Shown: one piece after another, positions 1 to 7,569 of the stretch
Position numbering within the stretch: the first letter of the stretch is position 1
Layout of the letters: every line of letters starts with the position of its first letter
Assembly (NCBI GenBank): GCA_029777935.1
Contig: JAKORH010000165.1
Coordinates: forward strand, 1-14,165
Direction of reading: 5' to 3'
Origin: Pseudomonadota bacterium
GTDB taxonomy: Bacteria > Pseudomonadota > Gammaproteobacteria > Burkholderiales > Burkholderiaceae
DNA length: 14,165 nucleotides
Position numbers and translations under genes: made by a program
The notes under the pieces: model-generated
Told to the model about the DNA's origin: nothing
What the model saw: the letters and a program-made list of their open reading frames with translations, nothing else
The model's database searches: none

Positions 1-1057
<1,057 letters not shown>

Positions 1058-1291
1058 GCGTGCTCCTTTGTGAACGTCGCTTCAAACGATGCTTCGATCG
1101 GGGTGCCGGCCTCGCCAGTTGCTTCCGGCCGGGCACTGAAGACGAATGCTAGAGGCTGCCGCGCGACGCAACAACACAAATATCTTATAGAAGAGTTAGT
1201 AAACCAGCGTTATTGTTCAATGCCTTAAAAGTTCTGTTGCGCCATACGCAATGACATTTGCAGTCGTGAAAATGGCGCTTTTGCCACGCAC

Positions 1292-1320
1292 AAAGGTTCG
1301 TTGCACGATGCAAAACCTTT
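1292..1320. repeat. Nested inverted repeat between rraA-like gene and aceA
   Basis: AAAGGTT (1292-1298) pairs with AACCTTT (1314-1320), and inside them TTGCA (1301-1305) pairs with TGCAA (1309-1313) around a CGA loop. This gives a 12-bp hairpin with one 2-base bulge. No long T run follows in either direction, so it looks more like an operator or an mRNA structure than a classic terminator. It lies 32 bases past the rraA-like stop codon. Confidence 0.5.
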
Positions 1321-1331
1321 GCCGCGTGCTG

Positions 1332-1349
1332 AAAACCGCGGTCGCCGCG
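1332..1349 (-). terminator. Short GC hairpin followed by T4 after the rraA-like gene
   Basis: On the reverse strand, two bases after the rraA-like stop codon, CGCGG-CGA-CCGCG forms a 5-bp GC stem, followed by G and then TTTT (1335-1332). It has the layout of a small intrinsic terminator for the three-gene operon. The stem is short, so termination may be partial. Confidence 0.35.
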
Positions 1350-1351
1350 TG

Positions 1352-1858
1352 TCACGGCAGCAGTCGCACGGCACTGACGAGGATGCCGTCGCGATCGGCA
1401 TAGACCCACTCGCCCGGACGCACCGGCACGCCGGCGACCTCGATCGGCAGGTCGCGCTGTCCCGCGCCGCGTTTGATCGAGCGGCGCGGATTCAGCGCCA
1501 ACGCCCGCACGCCGAGATCGCACGCGTCGAGTTCGTCGGCATCGCGCACGGCACCGAACACAATCACGCCCTGCCACTCGTTCTTGGCCGCTGCTGCAGC
1601 GAGATTGCCGCCCAGCACCGCGCAGCGCGTGCTGCCGCCGGCATCGACCGCCAGCACCCGTCCGGCGCCCGGCGTCTTGACCGCATCGGCCAGCAGCGAG
1701 TTGTCCTCGAACAGCTTGAGCGTGACGGCGCTGCCGTGAAAACGCCCGCGCCGGCCAAAGGCGAGCCAACCCGCAGGCAACACGCGCAGTTCGCCGCTGG
1801 CGATCCGCTCCTCGTTGGCATCGCACAGATCGGTCGTGGCAAAGGATGCCCCTGGCAT
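1352..1858 (-). CDS. rraA: RraA / HMG-aldolase family protein
   Basis: This 168-residue protein of the RraA fold has the family's usual length. The family includes the E. coli inhibitor of RNase E and Mg-dependent class II aldolases that cleave 4-hydroxy-4-methyl-2-oxoglutarate to pyruvate. Conserved segments are the N-terminal TTDLCDA (8-14), LFEDNSLL (49-56), VDAGGSTRCAVLGG (71-84), NEWQGVIVFGAVRDADELD (93-111) and the end YADRDGILVS. The Arg105-Asp106 pair occupies the place of the R-D pair needed for aldolase or decarboxylase activity, whereas E. coli RraA has Arg-Gln there. That leans towards an enzyme rather than an RNase regulator. The ATG at 1858 has GAGGAA just upstream. The gap to the MFS gene is 7 bases, so the two are co-transcribed. 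The symbol reflects the family, not a proven role. Confidence 0.85.
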   Translation of the reverse strand: MPGASFATTDLCDANEERIASGELRVLPAGWLAFGRRGRFHGSAVTLKLFEDNSLLADAVKTPGAGRVLAVDAGGSTRCAVLGGNLAAAAAKNEWQGVIVFGAVRDADELDACDLGVRALALNPRRSIKRGAGQRDLPIEVAGVPVRPGEWVYADRDGILVSAVRLLP

Positions 1859-1865
1859 CGGTTCC

Positions 1866-3110
1866 TCACTCGGCAGCGGCGACCGCGGGCCGCGAGCGCA
1901 CGCCGACGCGCAGCGCGCTGATCAGCGCCCCCACCTGAAACGCCGCGACCGCATACAGCGCTACTGCGAAATTGCCCGCGTCGAGCACCGGCCCCAGCAG
2001 GACCGGCGCCATCGCGAGCCCCACGTCCGTGGCCGAGTAGACGAACCCGTATACGCGCCCATACGAGCGCTTGCCGAAGCGCGACGTTGCCGCCTTGCGC
2101 GCCAGCAGGTCGCGGTTCGGCCCGGCCACACCGACGCCAAACCCCATCGTCGCCATGCAGGCGAGCACGGCCCAGCGCGGCACGGTAGCGGTCGCGAGAA
2201 CCAGCGCGACCAGCGCGGCCAGACCGAGCATCACCGCGATCACCTTGTCGCTGTCAGGAAAGCGCGCCGCGACGAAGCCACCGGTCACGATGCCGGCCGA
2301 ACTGCCGAGCAGATACGCGGTTAGCCCCGCGGTCGCGAGCGTGAGCGGCATGTCGTACACGTGGCCGAGCACGGCTGGCGCATAGGTCTGCAGGATGCCG
2401 AAGCCCGACGTGGTCAGGAAGAAGAACAGGAAGCACAGCCACACCGCGCCAGAGCCGAGAAACGCGAACTGCGACTCGGCCGCATCGCTACTCTCCGAGC
2501 CCGAGCCAGCAGCGATCACAGCGTGGTCGTCGATGATCCGCCGCCGTGTCTGCAGCAGCCCGAACATGACCGCTCCCACCGCGGCTGCGCCGAATGCCGC
2601 CACGTGCCAGTTCCACAACCCCGCCAGCGTCGTCACGAACGCGGGCGCGGCTGCCCAACCGAGGTAGCCGGCCAGGCCATGCGCGGAGAACGCATGCCCG
2701 AGGCGCTGCGCGGTCACGCGGCGGTTCAGCAGCGTGAAGTCGGCCGGATGGAAGATCGAGTTGCCAAGGCCCGCCGCGGCTGCTCCGAGCAGCAGCCCGG
2801 AATAACTGATCGACAAGCCTACCAATGCGCCGCCGACCGCCAGCATGCCGATGCCGAACATCAGCACGCGGCGCGCGCCGATGCGATCGACGACGAATCC
2901 GGCCAGCGCCTGGCCGATGCCGCTCACGACGAAGAACACCGTCGTCAGGAAGCCGACCTGCGTAAAGGACAGGCCGAAGTCCTTCATCAGCCACGGAAAC
3001 AGCGACGGCAACAGCAGGTGGAAGAAGTGCGATGTGCCGTGCGCGATCCCGACCAGCGAGATCACCTCGACATCGTGTCGCGCATCGACGGGTTCGGCCA
3101 GCGTGCTCAC
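1866..3110 (-). CDS. MFS transporter, resembling the Fsr-type subfamily
   Basis: This is a 414-residue inner-membrane permease of the major facilitator superfamily, with the usual twelve-helix size. The N-terminal half has an opening helix starting LVGIAHGTSHFFHLLLP (about 19-35), then FVVDRIGARRVL (72-83), the MFS loop-2/3 signature. The FHPAD element (120-124) is typical of fosmidomycin-resistance-like members. A hydrophilic linker (about 190-218) separates the two six-helix halves. The reading frame stays open far upstream as an antisense artefact of the preceding gene. The protein-like part begins at the GTG at 3110 (MSTLAEPVDARHDVEVISLVG), 11 bases after the upstream stop, with only a weak AGGG-type ribosome site overlapping that stop. 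It lies between the exported MetX-like enzyme and the RraA-like protein, which suggests it moves a substrate or product of theirs. Substrate unknown. Confidence 0.88.
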   Translation of the reverse strand: MSTLAEPVDARHDVEVISLVGIAHGTSHFFHLLLPSLFPWLMKDFGLSFTQVGFLTTVFFVVSGIGQALAGFVVDRIGARRVLMFGIGMLAVGGALVGLSISYSGLLLGAAAAGLGNSIFHPADFTLLNRRVTAQRLGHAFSAHGLAGYLGWAAAPAFVTTLAGLWNWHVAAFGAAAVGAVMFGLLQTRRRIIDDHAVIAAGSGSESSDAAESQFAFLGSGAVWLCFLFFFLTTSGFGILQTYAPAVLGHVYDMPLTLATAGLTAYLLGSSAGIVTGGFVAARFPDSDKVIAVMLGLAALVALVLATATVPRWAVLACMATMGFGVGVAGPNRDLLARKAATSRFGKRSYGRVYGFVYSATDVGLAMAPVLLGPVLDAGNFAVALYAVAAFQVGALISALRVGVRSRPAVAAAE

Positions 3111-3121
3111 GAACGGATGCC

Positions 3122-4300
3122 CTACTTGCTTTCGATGAAGGCGCGGATTGCGTCGCCCGCCTTCGCCACCGCGAGCACGCCGTCGAGGTGGCCGCCGTCG
3201 CCTTCGATCACGAACAGCTCGCCGCGCCCGCCCTGCGCGCGCAGGCGCTCCAGCGCGCGCCGGGAAAGCTCCGGCGGAAAGATGAGGTCGCTCGCCGCCG
3301 GCACGAACAGGATCCCGGCCTTGATGCCCTTGACCTCTGCGTCGCTCAGCCGGTAGAGCTGATTGGCCTTCGACATGTAGATCAGGTGATTGGCATCGGT
3401 GGTCTTCGCGCGGGCGATGCCGGCGGCGTTCAGCGCCGACTCGATCTGGAACGCGTTGCCGAGTGCATCCGCCGGGTTCTTCTTGTCGTCGCCCCACTTG
3501 TAGCCGAACGTCTTCTCGGCCCACCCGAAGTGGCGCGCGGTCAGCGTGACGATCTTCAGCGCCTGCGCCACGCCGTCGAGCGGTTCGTCGCGGCCGTAGT
3601 AGTCGCCGTTGTTCCACTTCGGGTCGAGGCGGACCGGCAGCGACCACACGTCGAGCAGCTCGATCACGTATGGATGGATGTCGAAGCCCGGGCCGATCAC
3701 GTGGATCACGCGCTCGACGAAGTCCGGATACAGCGCCGCCCACTCCATCGCCTGGATCGAACCGCCTGACGCACCCGCGGCCGCAACCAACCTCTTCACG
3801 CCCAGCGAGTCGAGCAGCGCCTTGTGGACACGCACCGAGTCGCGCATCGCGACCACCGGGAAGCTCATGCCATACGGCTTGCCGGTGTCGGGGTTGATCG
3901 TCGACGGCCCGGTCGTCGCGACGTTCGGGTCCTTCGCGTTCAGGTTGACCAGAGTATCGGCGCTGACGACGAAGTACTTGTCGGTGTCGATCGGCCTGCC
4001 CTTGCCGATGATCGAATCCCAGTAGCCGGGCGCGGCCTCGCTTTCCTTGTACTTGCCCGCCGCGTGCGACGTGCCGGAATAGAAGTGCGCGATGAAGATG
4101 GCGTTGTCGCCGCGCGCGTTCAACTGCCCGTAGGTCTCGTAACCGACGCGCACCTGCTTGATCGTTTGCCCGCCGACCGTCGTGTAAACGGGCAGCGTGA
4201 AGACCTTCTTCTCGACGACGCCGACCTCGGCTTGCGCCGCCAGCGCCAGCGCCGCCAGCAGCACCGCCGCCGCCGTCAGGATTCTTGTCGTCCACTGCAT
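3122..4300 (-). CDS. Exported MetX-like alpha/beta hydrolase (homoserine O-acetyltransferase fold)
   Basis: This 392-residue protein starts with a Sec signal peptide: a short positive stretch, a hydrophobic core (about 8-22) and likely cleavage after AQA (22-24). The mature part follows homoserine acetyltransferases closely, with SGTSHAAG, GRPIDTDKYFVV (101-112), GPSTINPDTGKPYG (131-144) and FPVVAMRD. The nucleophile elbow is GASGG with Ser178. Asp338 in SDLIFPPE and His371 in GGHLDG complete the triad in MetX order and approximate spacing. MetX itself is cytoplasmic and uses acetyl-CoA, so a periplasmic version is more likely an esterase, amidase or acyltransferase of unknown substrate. The ATG at 4300 follows a strong GGGGGAGGAA; an upstream in-frame ATG at 4351 lacks this and would hide the signal peptide. 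First gene of an operon with the MFS and RraA-like genes. Confidence 0.87.
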   Translation of the reverse strand: MQWTTRILTAAAVLLAALALAAQAEVGVVEKKVFTLPVYTTVGGQTIKQVRVGYETYGQLNARGDNAIFIAHFYSGTSHAAGKYKESEAAPGYWDSIIGKGRPIDTDKYFVVSADTLVNLNAKDPNVATTGPSTINPDTGKPYGMSFPVVAMRDSVRVHKALLDSLGVKRLVAAAGASGGSIQAMEWAALYPDFVERVIHVIGPGFDIHPYVIELLDVWSLPVRLDPKWNNGDYYGRDEPLDGVAQALKIVTLTARHFGWAEKTFGYKWGDDKKNPADALGNAFQIESALNAAGIARAKTTDANHLIYMSKANQLYRLSDAEVKGIKAGILFVPAASDLIFPPELSRRALERLRAQGGRGELFVIEGDGGHLDGVLAVAKAGDAIRAFIESK

Positions 4301-4368
4301 CGGTTCCTCCCCCTCGTCACCTGCGATCCCGATGGGATAATACGGCCTCACTCCCAGAGGAATTGCCC
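4301..4368. promoter_or_regulatory. Divergent promoter region with overlapping -10 boxes
   Basis: The 68 bases between the MetX-like gene and DUF2863 contain one AT island. On the plus strand TGG followed by GATAAT (4336-4341) resembles an extended -10. On the minus strand TATTAT (4342-4337) is a five-of-six match to TATAAT. The two boxes occupy nearly the same bases, so polymerases firing in opposite directions would exclude each other. No good -35 is seen for either. This is inferred from motifs only. Confidence 0.4.
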
Positions 4369-5550
4369 ATGCGCCGCACCCGGTATATCTCCCGCGCGCG
4401 CCACTCCGCCGATGCCGAAACCCTGGCCAAGCTCGCCCGCCGGCTGGCCGAATCCGGCAGCCGCATCGAAGACCGGCTGTGGGAACGGCGGCTCGTCGAG
4501 CTGATCAACGACCGCCTGACCCGCGGCTATGCGGACGCGATCGAAGCCGCGCTCGACGACCTGGCGCGGACCAATGCACGCGCCTACGACGATCTCGCGG
4601 ATCTGGCCGAATCGTCCGCCGAAAGCGCGGCCATCGAGATCGACGGCAAGCCGCACGACGCGCTGCTGCTGGCGGTACCCGTACTGGCGTGGTCGCGCTA
4701 CAGGTTGCCCACGACTTCGCTGTCGAGCGCGCTGGTCGACAACATCGCGGTGCAGATCGCAGGCCATCTGGCCGCGCGCGGCGCGCGCCTGGCGGTGGCC
4801 GATTACCTGTACTCGATCGACCAGTTGCCCGAATCGCTGGGCGAGGTCTACGACTGCGGGCACGCGCTGTTCGAAGCGGCCACGCAGGGCAAGCGGCTGA
4901 AGATCGACCCCAAGAGCCTGCGCGAGCCGGTATCGATGCTGGCCGACACCCGCTACCTGCTCGCCGCGCTGATCGCGCCGCAAGGTCAGGCGCTGTATCA
5001 CTGGCAGGAAACCGGCGTCGATCCCGATGCCAAGCAGAGCGCGGTCACGACCTTCTGCGAGCAGCTCGGCAACGTGCTGCAGCCGGTGATGACCGGCTGC
5101 CGCTACCGCCTGCTGCCGCCCAACGCGTTTCACGCCGCGCTGCGCGATGCCGACCGACAGCTGCGCGAGTTCTCGATCGAGGCGGCGGCGTCATACCTGC
5201 GGCTCGCGTACGACCTGAAGCCGGCCGGGCTGCAGGCGACGGTGGCCGCCTTCGAGGACAAGAGCGTCGAGGAGATGCGTATCGGCATCTCGAAGACGAG
5301 CGACGACGACGCAGTGATCGAAGGCGTCGTGTGGCCGCTGCTCGGCGACGACGAGGAGCGGGCGCAGGAGGAGATCGAAGCCGCCCTGCGCGCGCACGGG
5401 ATCGCGCGCATCACCGCGCATGCGCAGCGCTTTCCCCTGGAATTCTGCGACGACTGCGGTGCGCCGCTGTTTCCCAATCCGGCCGGCCACGCGGTGCACG
5501 CCGAGCCGCCGGAGGAAGCCGAAGAGCAGCCGGTGGCGCCGCTGCACTAA
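4369..5550 (+). CDS. DUF2863 family protein of unknown function
   Basis: This soluble 393-residue protein of unknown function matches, by recollection, the betaproteobacterial DUF2863 family in length and pattern. The matching segments are AESGSRIEDRLWERRLVELI near residues 23-42, an Ala/Asp-rich helix, LLLAVPVLAWSRYRLPTTSL, then YLYSIDQLPESLGE, MLADTRYLLAALIAPQG and LQPVMTGCRYRLLPPNAFHAA. The C-terminus carries FCDDCGAPLFPNPAGHAVHAE, a CxxC with a nearby His that looks like a half zinc ribbon, then a short acidic tail. There is no signal peptide or membrane helix. The ATG at 4369 is preceded by AGAGGA at good spacing. An upstream in-frame ATG (4285) lies inside the neighbouring gene on the other strand and encodes unrelated residues. 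The gene is monocistronic, divergent from the MetX-like operon and convergent with arginase. Family call fairly sure, role unknown. Confidence 0.87.
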   Translation: MRRTRYISRARHSADAETLAKLARRLAESGSRIEDRLWERRLVELINDRLTRGYADAIEAALDDLARTNARAYDDLADLAESSAESAAIEIDGKPHDALLLAVPVLAWSRYRLPTTSLSSALVDNIAVQIAGHLAARGARLAVADYLYSIDQLPESLGEVYDCGHALFEAATQGKRLKIDPKSLREPVSMLADTRYLLAALIAPQGQALYHWQETGVDPDAKQSAVTTFCEQLGNVLQPVMTGCRYRLLPPNAFHAALRDADRQLREFSIEAAASYLRLAYDLKPAGLQATVAAFEDKSVEEMRIGISKTSDDDAVIEGVVWPLLGDDEERAQEEIEAALRAHGIARITAHAQRFPLEFCDDCGAPLFPNPAGHAVHAEPPEEAEEQPVAPLH

Positions 5551-5561
5551 CGGTCGGATAA

Positions 5562-5586
5562 CGTCGGTCGGCGCTGCCGACCGACG
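5562..5586. terminator. Perfect hairpin between convergent DUF2863 and arginase genes
   Basis: CGTCGGTCGGC (5562-5572) and GCCGACCGACG (5576-5586) form an 11-bp perfect stem around the loop GCT. It fills the 37-base gap between two convergent genes and ends one base before the arginase stop codon. There is no T run on either strand, so it is at best a bidirectional, factor-assisted terminator or a 3'-end stabiliser. A further CGGTCGG copy sits at 5551-5557. Confidence 0.6.
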
Positions 5587-5587
5587 A

Positions 5588-6502
5588 CTACTTCCTCATC
5601 AAGGTACTTTTCCCGAACAGGCTCTCGATCAGATCGACCGCCAGCTCGGCGGTTCGATTGCGCACATCGAGTGCCGGATTCAGCTCCATCACGTCGAGCG
5701 ACGCCAGCAGGCCGGAGTCGGCGATCATCTCCATGCACAGCTGCGCCTCGCGGTAGCCCGGCCCGCCGCGCACGGTGGTCGCCACGCCCGGCGCGATCTC
5801 CGGATCGAGGAAATCGACGTCGAAGCTCACGTGCAGGTGCGTGTCGCCGTTCATCATCGCCAACGCCAGCTCCATCGTGTGGCGCAGACCCATCTCGTCG
5901 ATGAAGCGCATGTCGAACACCTCGAGCCCGACCTCGTGCACGAACCGCTTCTCGCCCGGATCGACGCTGCGGATGCCGATCTGCCGGATCGACTTCGGGC
6001 CGAGCGCCGGCGTCGCGCCGCCGATCGACACCAGTTCGCGCGGCCCGTAGCCACACAGGCAAGCGACCGGCATGCCGTGCAGATTGCCGCTCGGGGTCAG
6101 CACGTTGGTGTTGAAGTCCGCGTGCGCATCGAGCCACAGCACGCGCAGCGAGCGCACCTTCTCGCGGCAGTGGCGCGCGACCGCGGCGATCGAGCCGATC
6201 GCCAGGCTGTGGTCGCCGCCGAGAACAACGGGCAGGCGGTCCGCGCGCAACTCGTCGAGCACCGCGTCGTGCACGAGATTGCTCCACGCCGCGACCTCGG
6301 CAAGATGGCGATAGCCGTCGACCGGCGGCAGCCACGGGTTCGCCGGGCCCGACAGGTTGCCGCGGTCGATCACCTCGACGCCATGGCTGACCAGCGCGGC
6401 ACCGATTCCGGCCACGCGCAGCGCCTCTGGCCCCATGCTCGCGCCGCGCACGCTCGCGCCGACGTCGGTCGGCGCACCGATCAGGGAAACTCCGCGATTC
6501 AT
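5588..6502 (-). CDS. rocF: Arginase
   Basis: This is a cytoplasmic binuclear manganese enzyme that hydrolyses L-arginine to ornithine and urea. The 304 residues match normal arginase length. Metal ligands are visible as His98 in GGDHS (95-99), Asp125, His127 and Asp129 in DAHAD, and Asp228 and Asp230 in SFDVDFLDPEIAPG. The arginase-specific SGNLHGMP (138-145), which contacts the substrate alpha-amino end, is present. This favours arginase over agmatinase, formimidoylglutamase or other ureohydrolases. MELNP near the end is also typical. I chose the ATG at 6502 (MNRGVSLIGAPTDVGA), which matches other arginases. An in-frame ATG three codons earlier (6511) has GGAAAA close by and is possible. The gene stands alone, with no ornithine-handling gene next to it, and is divergent from a Bug receptor gene across 74 bases. 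Confidence 0.95.
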   Translation of the reverse strand: MNRGVSLIGAPTDVGASVRGASMGPEALRVAGIGAALVSHGVEVIDRGNLSGPANPWLPPVDGYRHLAEVAAWSNLVHDAVLDELRADRLPVVLGGDHSLAIGSIAAVARHCREKVRSLRVLWLDAHADFNTNVLTPSGNLHGMPVACLCGYGPRELVSIGGATPALGPKSIRQIGIRSVDPGEKRFVHEVGLEVFDMRFIDEMGLRHTMELALAMMNGDTHLHVSFDVDFLDPEIAPGVATTVRGGPGYREAQLCMEMIADSGLLASLDVMELNPALDVRNRTAELAVDLIESLFGKSTLMRK

Positions 6503-6576
6503 GATGCGCATTTTTCCACGAAGACTTGCCACGTGGGCGCAGGTGTCGGCGAAAATGCGAACCGGGAGGAGACCCG
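6503..6576. promoter_or_regulatory. Divergent intergenic region with an 8-bp spaced inverted repeat
   Basis: These 74 bases must hold the promoters for arginase (minus) and the Bug operon (plus). CGCATTTT (6507-6514) and AAAATGCG (6552-6559) are perfect inverted copies separated by 37 bases, placed near the two start codons. A plus-strand TTGCCA (6526-6531) resembles a -35, but no good -10 is found at the right distance. It is a possible operator pair or simply chance. Confidence 0.25.
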
Positions 6577-7557
6577 ATGTCCAGACCGCTCGACCTCGTC
6601 CGGCGCGCCGTCGCGCTGGCGCTGCTGATCGCCCCGCTCGCGAACGCGCAGACGAACTGGCCCGACCGGCCGCTCCGGCTGGTCGTGCCCTACCCGCCGG
6701 GCGGGCTGACCGACACGCTGGCGCGCTCGATTGCGGAGCCGCTGGCGAAGGCGCTCGGCCAGCCGGTGATCGTGGACAACAAGCCCGGCGCCGGCACGCT
6801 GGTCGGCGCGCAGGCCGTCGCACGCAGCTCACCCGACGGTTACACGCTGCTGATGGCGACCAGCACCACGCTCGCGATCAGCCCGGCGCTGTATCGGAAC
6901 AACATGATCGACCCGGTCAGGGACTTCACACCGATTTCGCTGGTCGCGAGCGTGCCGTTCTTCATGGTCGCGCTCGCCGACACCGGCTGGAATTCGGTGC
7001 GCGACGTCGTCGGCGCGTCGAAGAAGTCGCCCGCACCGCTGCAATACGGCTCGGCCGGCAGCGGCAGTCCGCATCACCTCGCGATGGAGATGCTGCAGAC
7101 CGCGAGCGGCGTGAAGTTCGAGCACATTCCGTATCGCGGCAGCCAGCTCGCGATCCCGGATCTGCTCGCCGGGCGCTTCAAGGTGATGGTGACCGATCTG
7201 ACGCCGGCGCTGGCCCACATCCGCAGCGGCAAGCTCAAGGTGCTCGCCGCCACGTCCGCGACGCGCTCATTGATGCTGCCCGACGTGCCGACCTTCGCCG
7301 AAGCCGGTTATCCATCGGTGCAGGCCGTCGCGTGGCAGGGCATCGTCGCACCGGCGGGAACGCCGAAGCCGATCGTCGACCGGCTCGCCGCCGAGATCGG
7401 CGCGATCGTGCGCAGCGATGCGCTGAAGGGCCGCTGCCTCGCGATCGGCTGCGAAACGCTGAATCCCACCTCCCCGGCCGAGTTCGCCGAGTACGTGAAG
7501 AGCGAGCAGGCGCGCTGGGGCAGGATCGTCACCGAATCCGGCGCCAAGGCCGACTGA
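6577..7557 (+). CDS. Bug/TctC-family tripartite tricarboxylate transporter receptor 1
   Basis: This 326-residue periplasmic solute-binding protein belongs to the TctC/Bug family, which captures carboxylates and related small acids. The signal peptide (1-24) has RR before a hydrophobic core and likely cleavage after ANA. The mature part shows the family order: RPLRLVVPYPPGG (31-43), VIVDNKPGAG (64-73), PDGYTLL, DFTPIS, a YGSAGSGSPHHLA ligand-loop segment, IPYRGS...DLLAGR and LPDVPTFAEAGYP. The ATG at 6577 is preceded by GGGAGGAGA. It heads an operon with an amidohydrolase (12 bases downstream) and a second Bug gene. No TctA or TctB membrane subunit is in view, so it is an orphan receptor, as is common in Burkholderiales. 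The ligand cannot be read from sequence. The linked amidohydrolase hints at an aromatic or carboxylic acid. Confidence 0.93.
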   Translation: MSRPLDLVRRAVALALLIAPLANAQTNWPDRPLRLVVPYPPGGLTDTLARSIAEPLAKALGQPVIVDNKPGAGTLVGAQAVARSSPDGYTLLMATSTTLAISPALYRNNMIDPVRDFTPISLVASVPFFMVALADTGWNSVRDVVGASKKSPAPLQYGSAGSGSPHHLAMEMLQTASGVKFEHIPYRGSQLAIPDLLAGRFKVMVTDLTPALAHIRSGKLKVLAATSATRSLMLPDVPTFAEAGYPSVQAVAWQGIVAPAGTPKPIVDRLAAEIGAIVRSDALKGRCLAIGCETLNPTSPAEFAEYVKSEQARWGRIVTESGAKAD

Positions 7558-7569
7558 AAGGAGAACACC

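Larger units (their letters stand above)
1058..1351 (-). promoter_or_regulatory. aceA leader: AT-rich promoter region with an inverted-repeat cluster
   Basis: This is the longest gene-free stretch of the window (294 bases), and it is clearly AT-richer than its surroundings between about 1170 and 1330. On the reverse strand a TATAAG box (1184-1189) is a possible -10, but no convincing -35 is found 16-18 bases further up. Several dyads are crowded here: TTGCG-5-CGCAA (1237-1251), TGGC-6-GCCA (1273-1286) and TTGCA-3-TGCAA (1301-1313). The shared TTGC/GCAA half-sites suggest binding by one regulator. XRE-type regulators of the RamB/PccR group recognise TTTGCAAA-like sites near short-chain-acid and glyoxylate-shunt genes. 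Linking that family to these repeats is inference. Confidence 0.4.

Noticed and set aside
1292..1320. Nested hairpin as an intrinsic terminator of the rraA-like operon
   Set aside because: No run of T follows it on either strand; the small hairpin at 1332-1349 with TTTT is the better terminator candidate.
3111..4295. An open frame on the minus strand that would extend the MFS protein upstream by nearly 400 residues
   Set aside because: This part is a different frame of the MetX-like gene, is Arg/Gly-rich without domain character, and the true MFS start (GTG 3110) lies just after the upstream stop.
6503..6832. In-frame upstream extension of arginase by about 110 residues
   Set aside because: It consists of Ala/Arg/Ser-rich low-complexity sequence running over the divergent Bug gene; arginases start near the chosen ATG.
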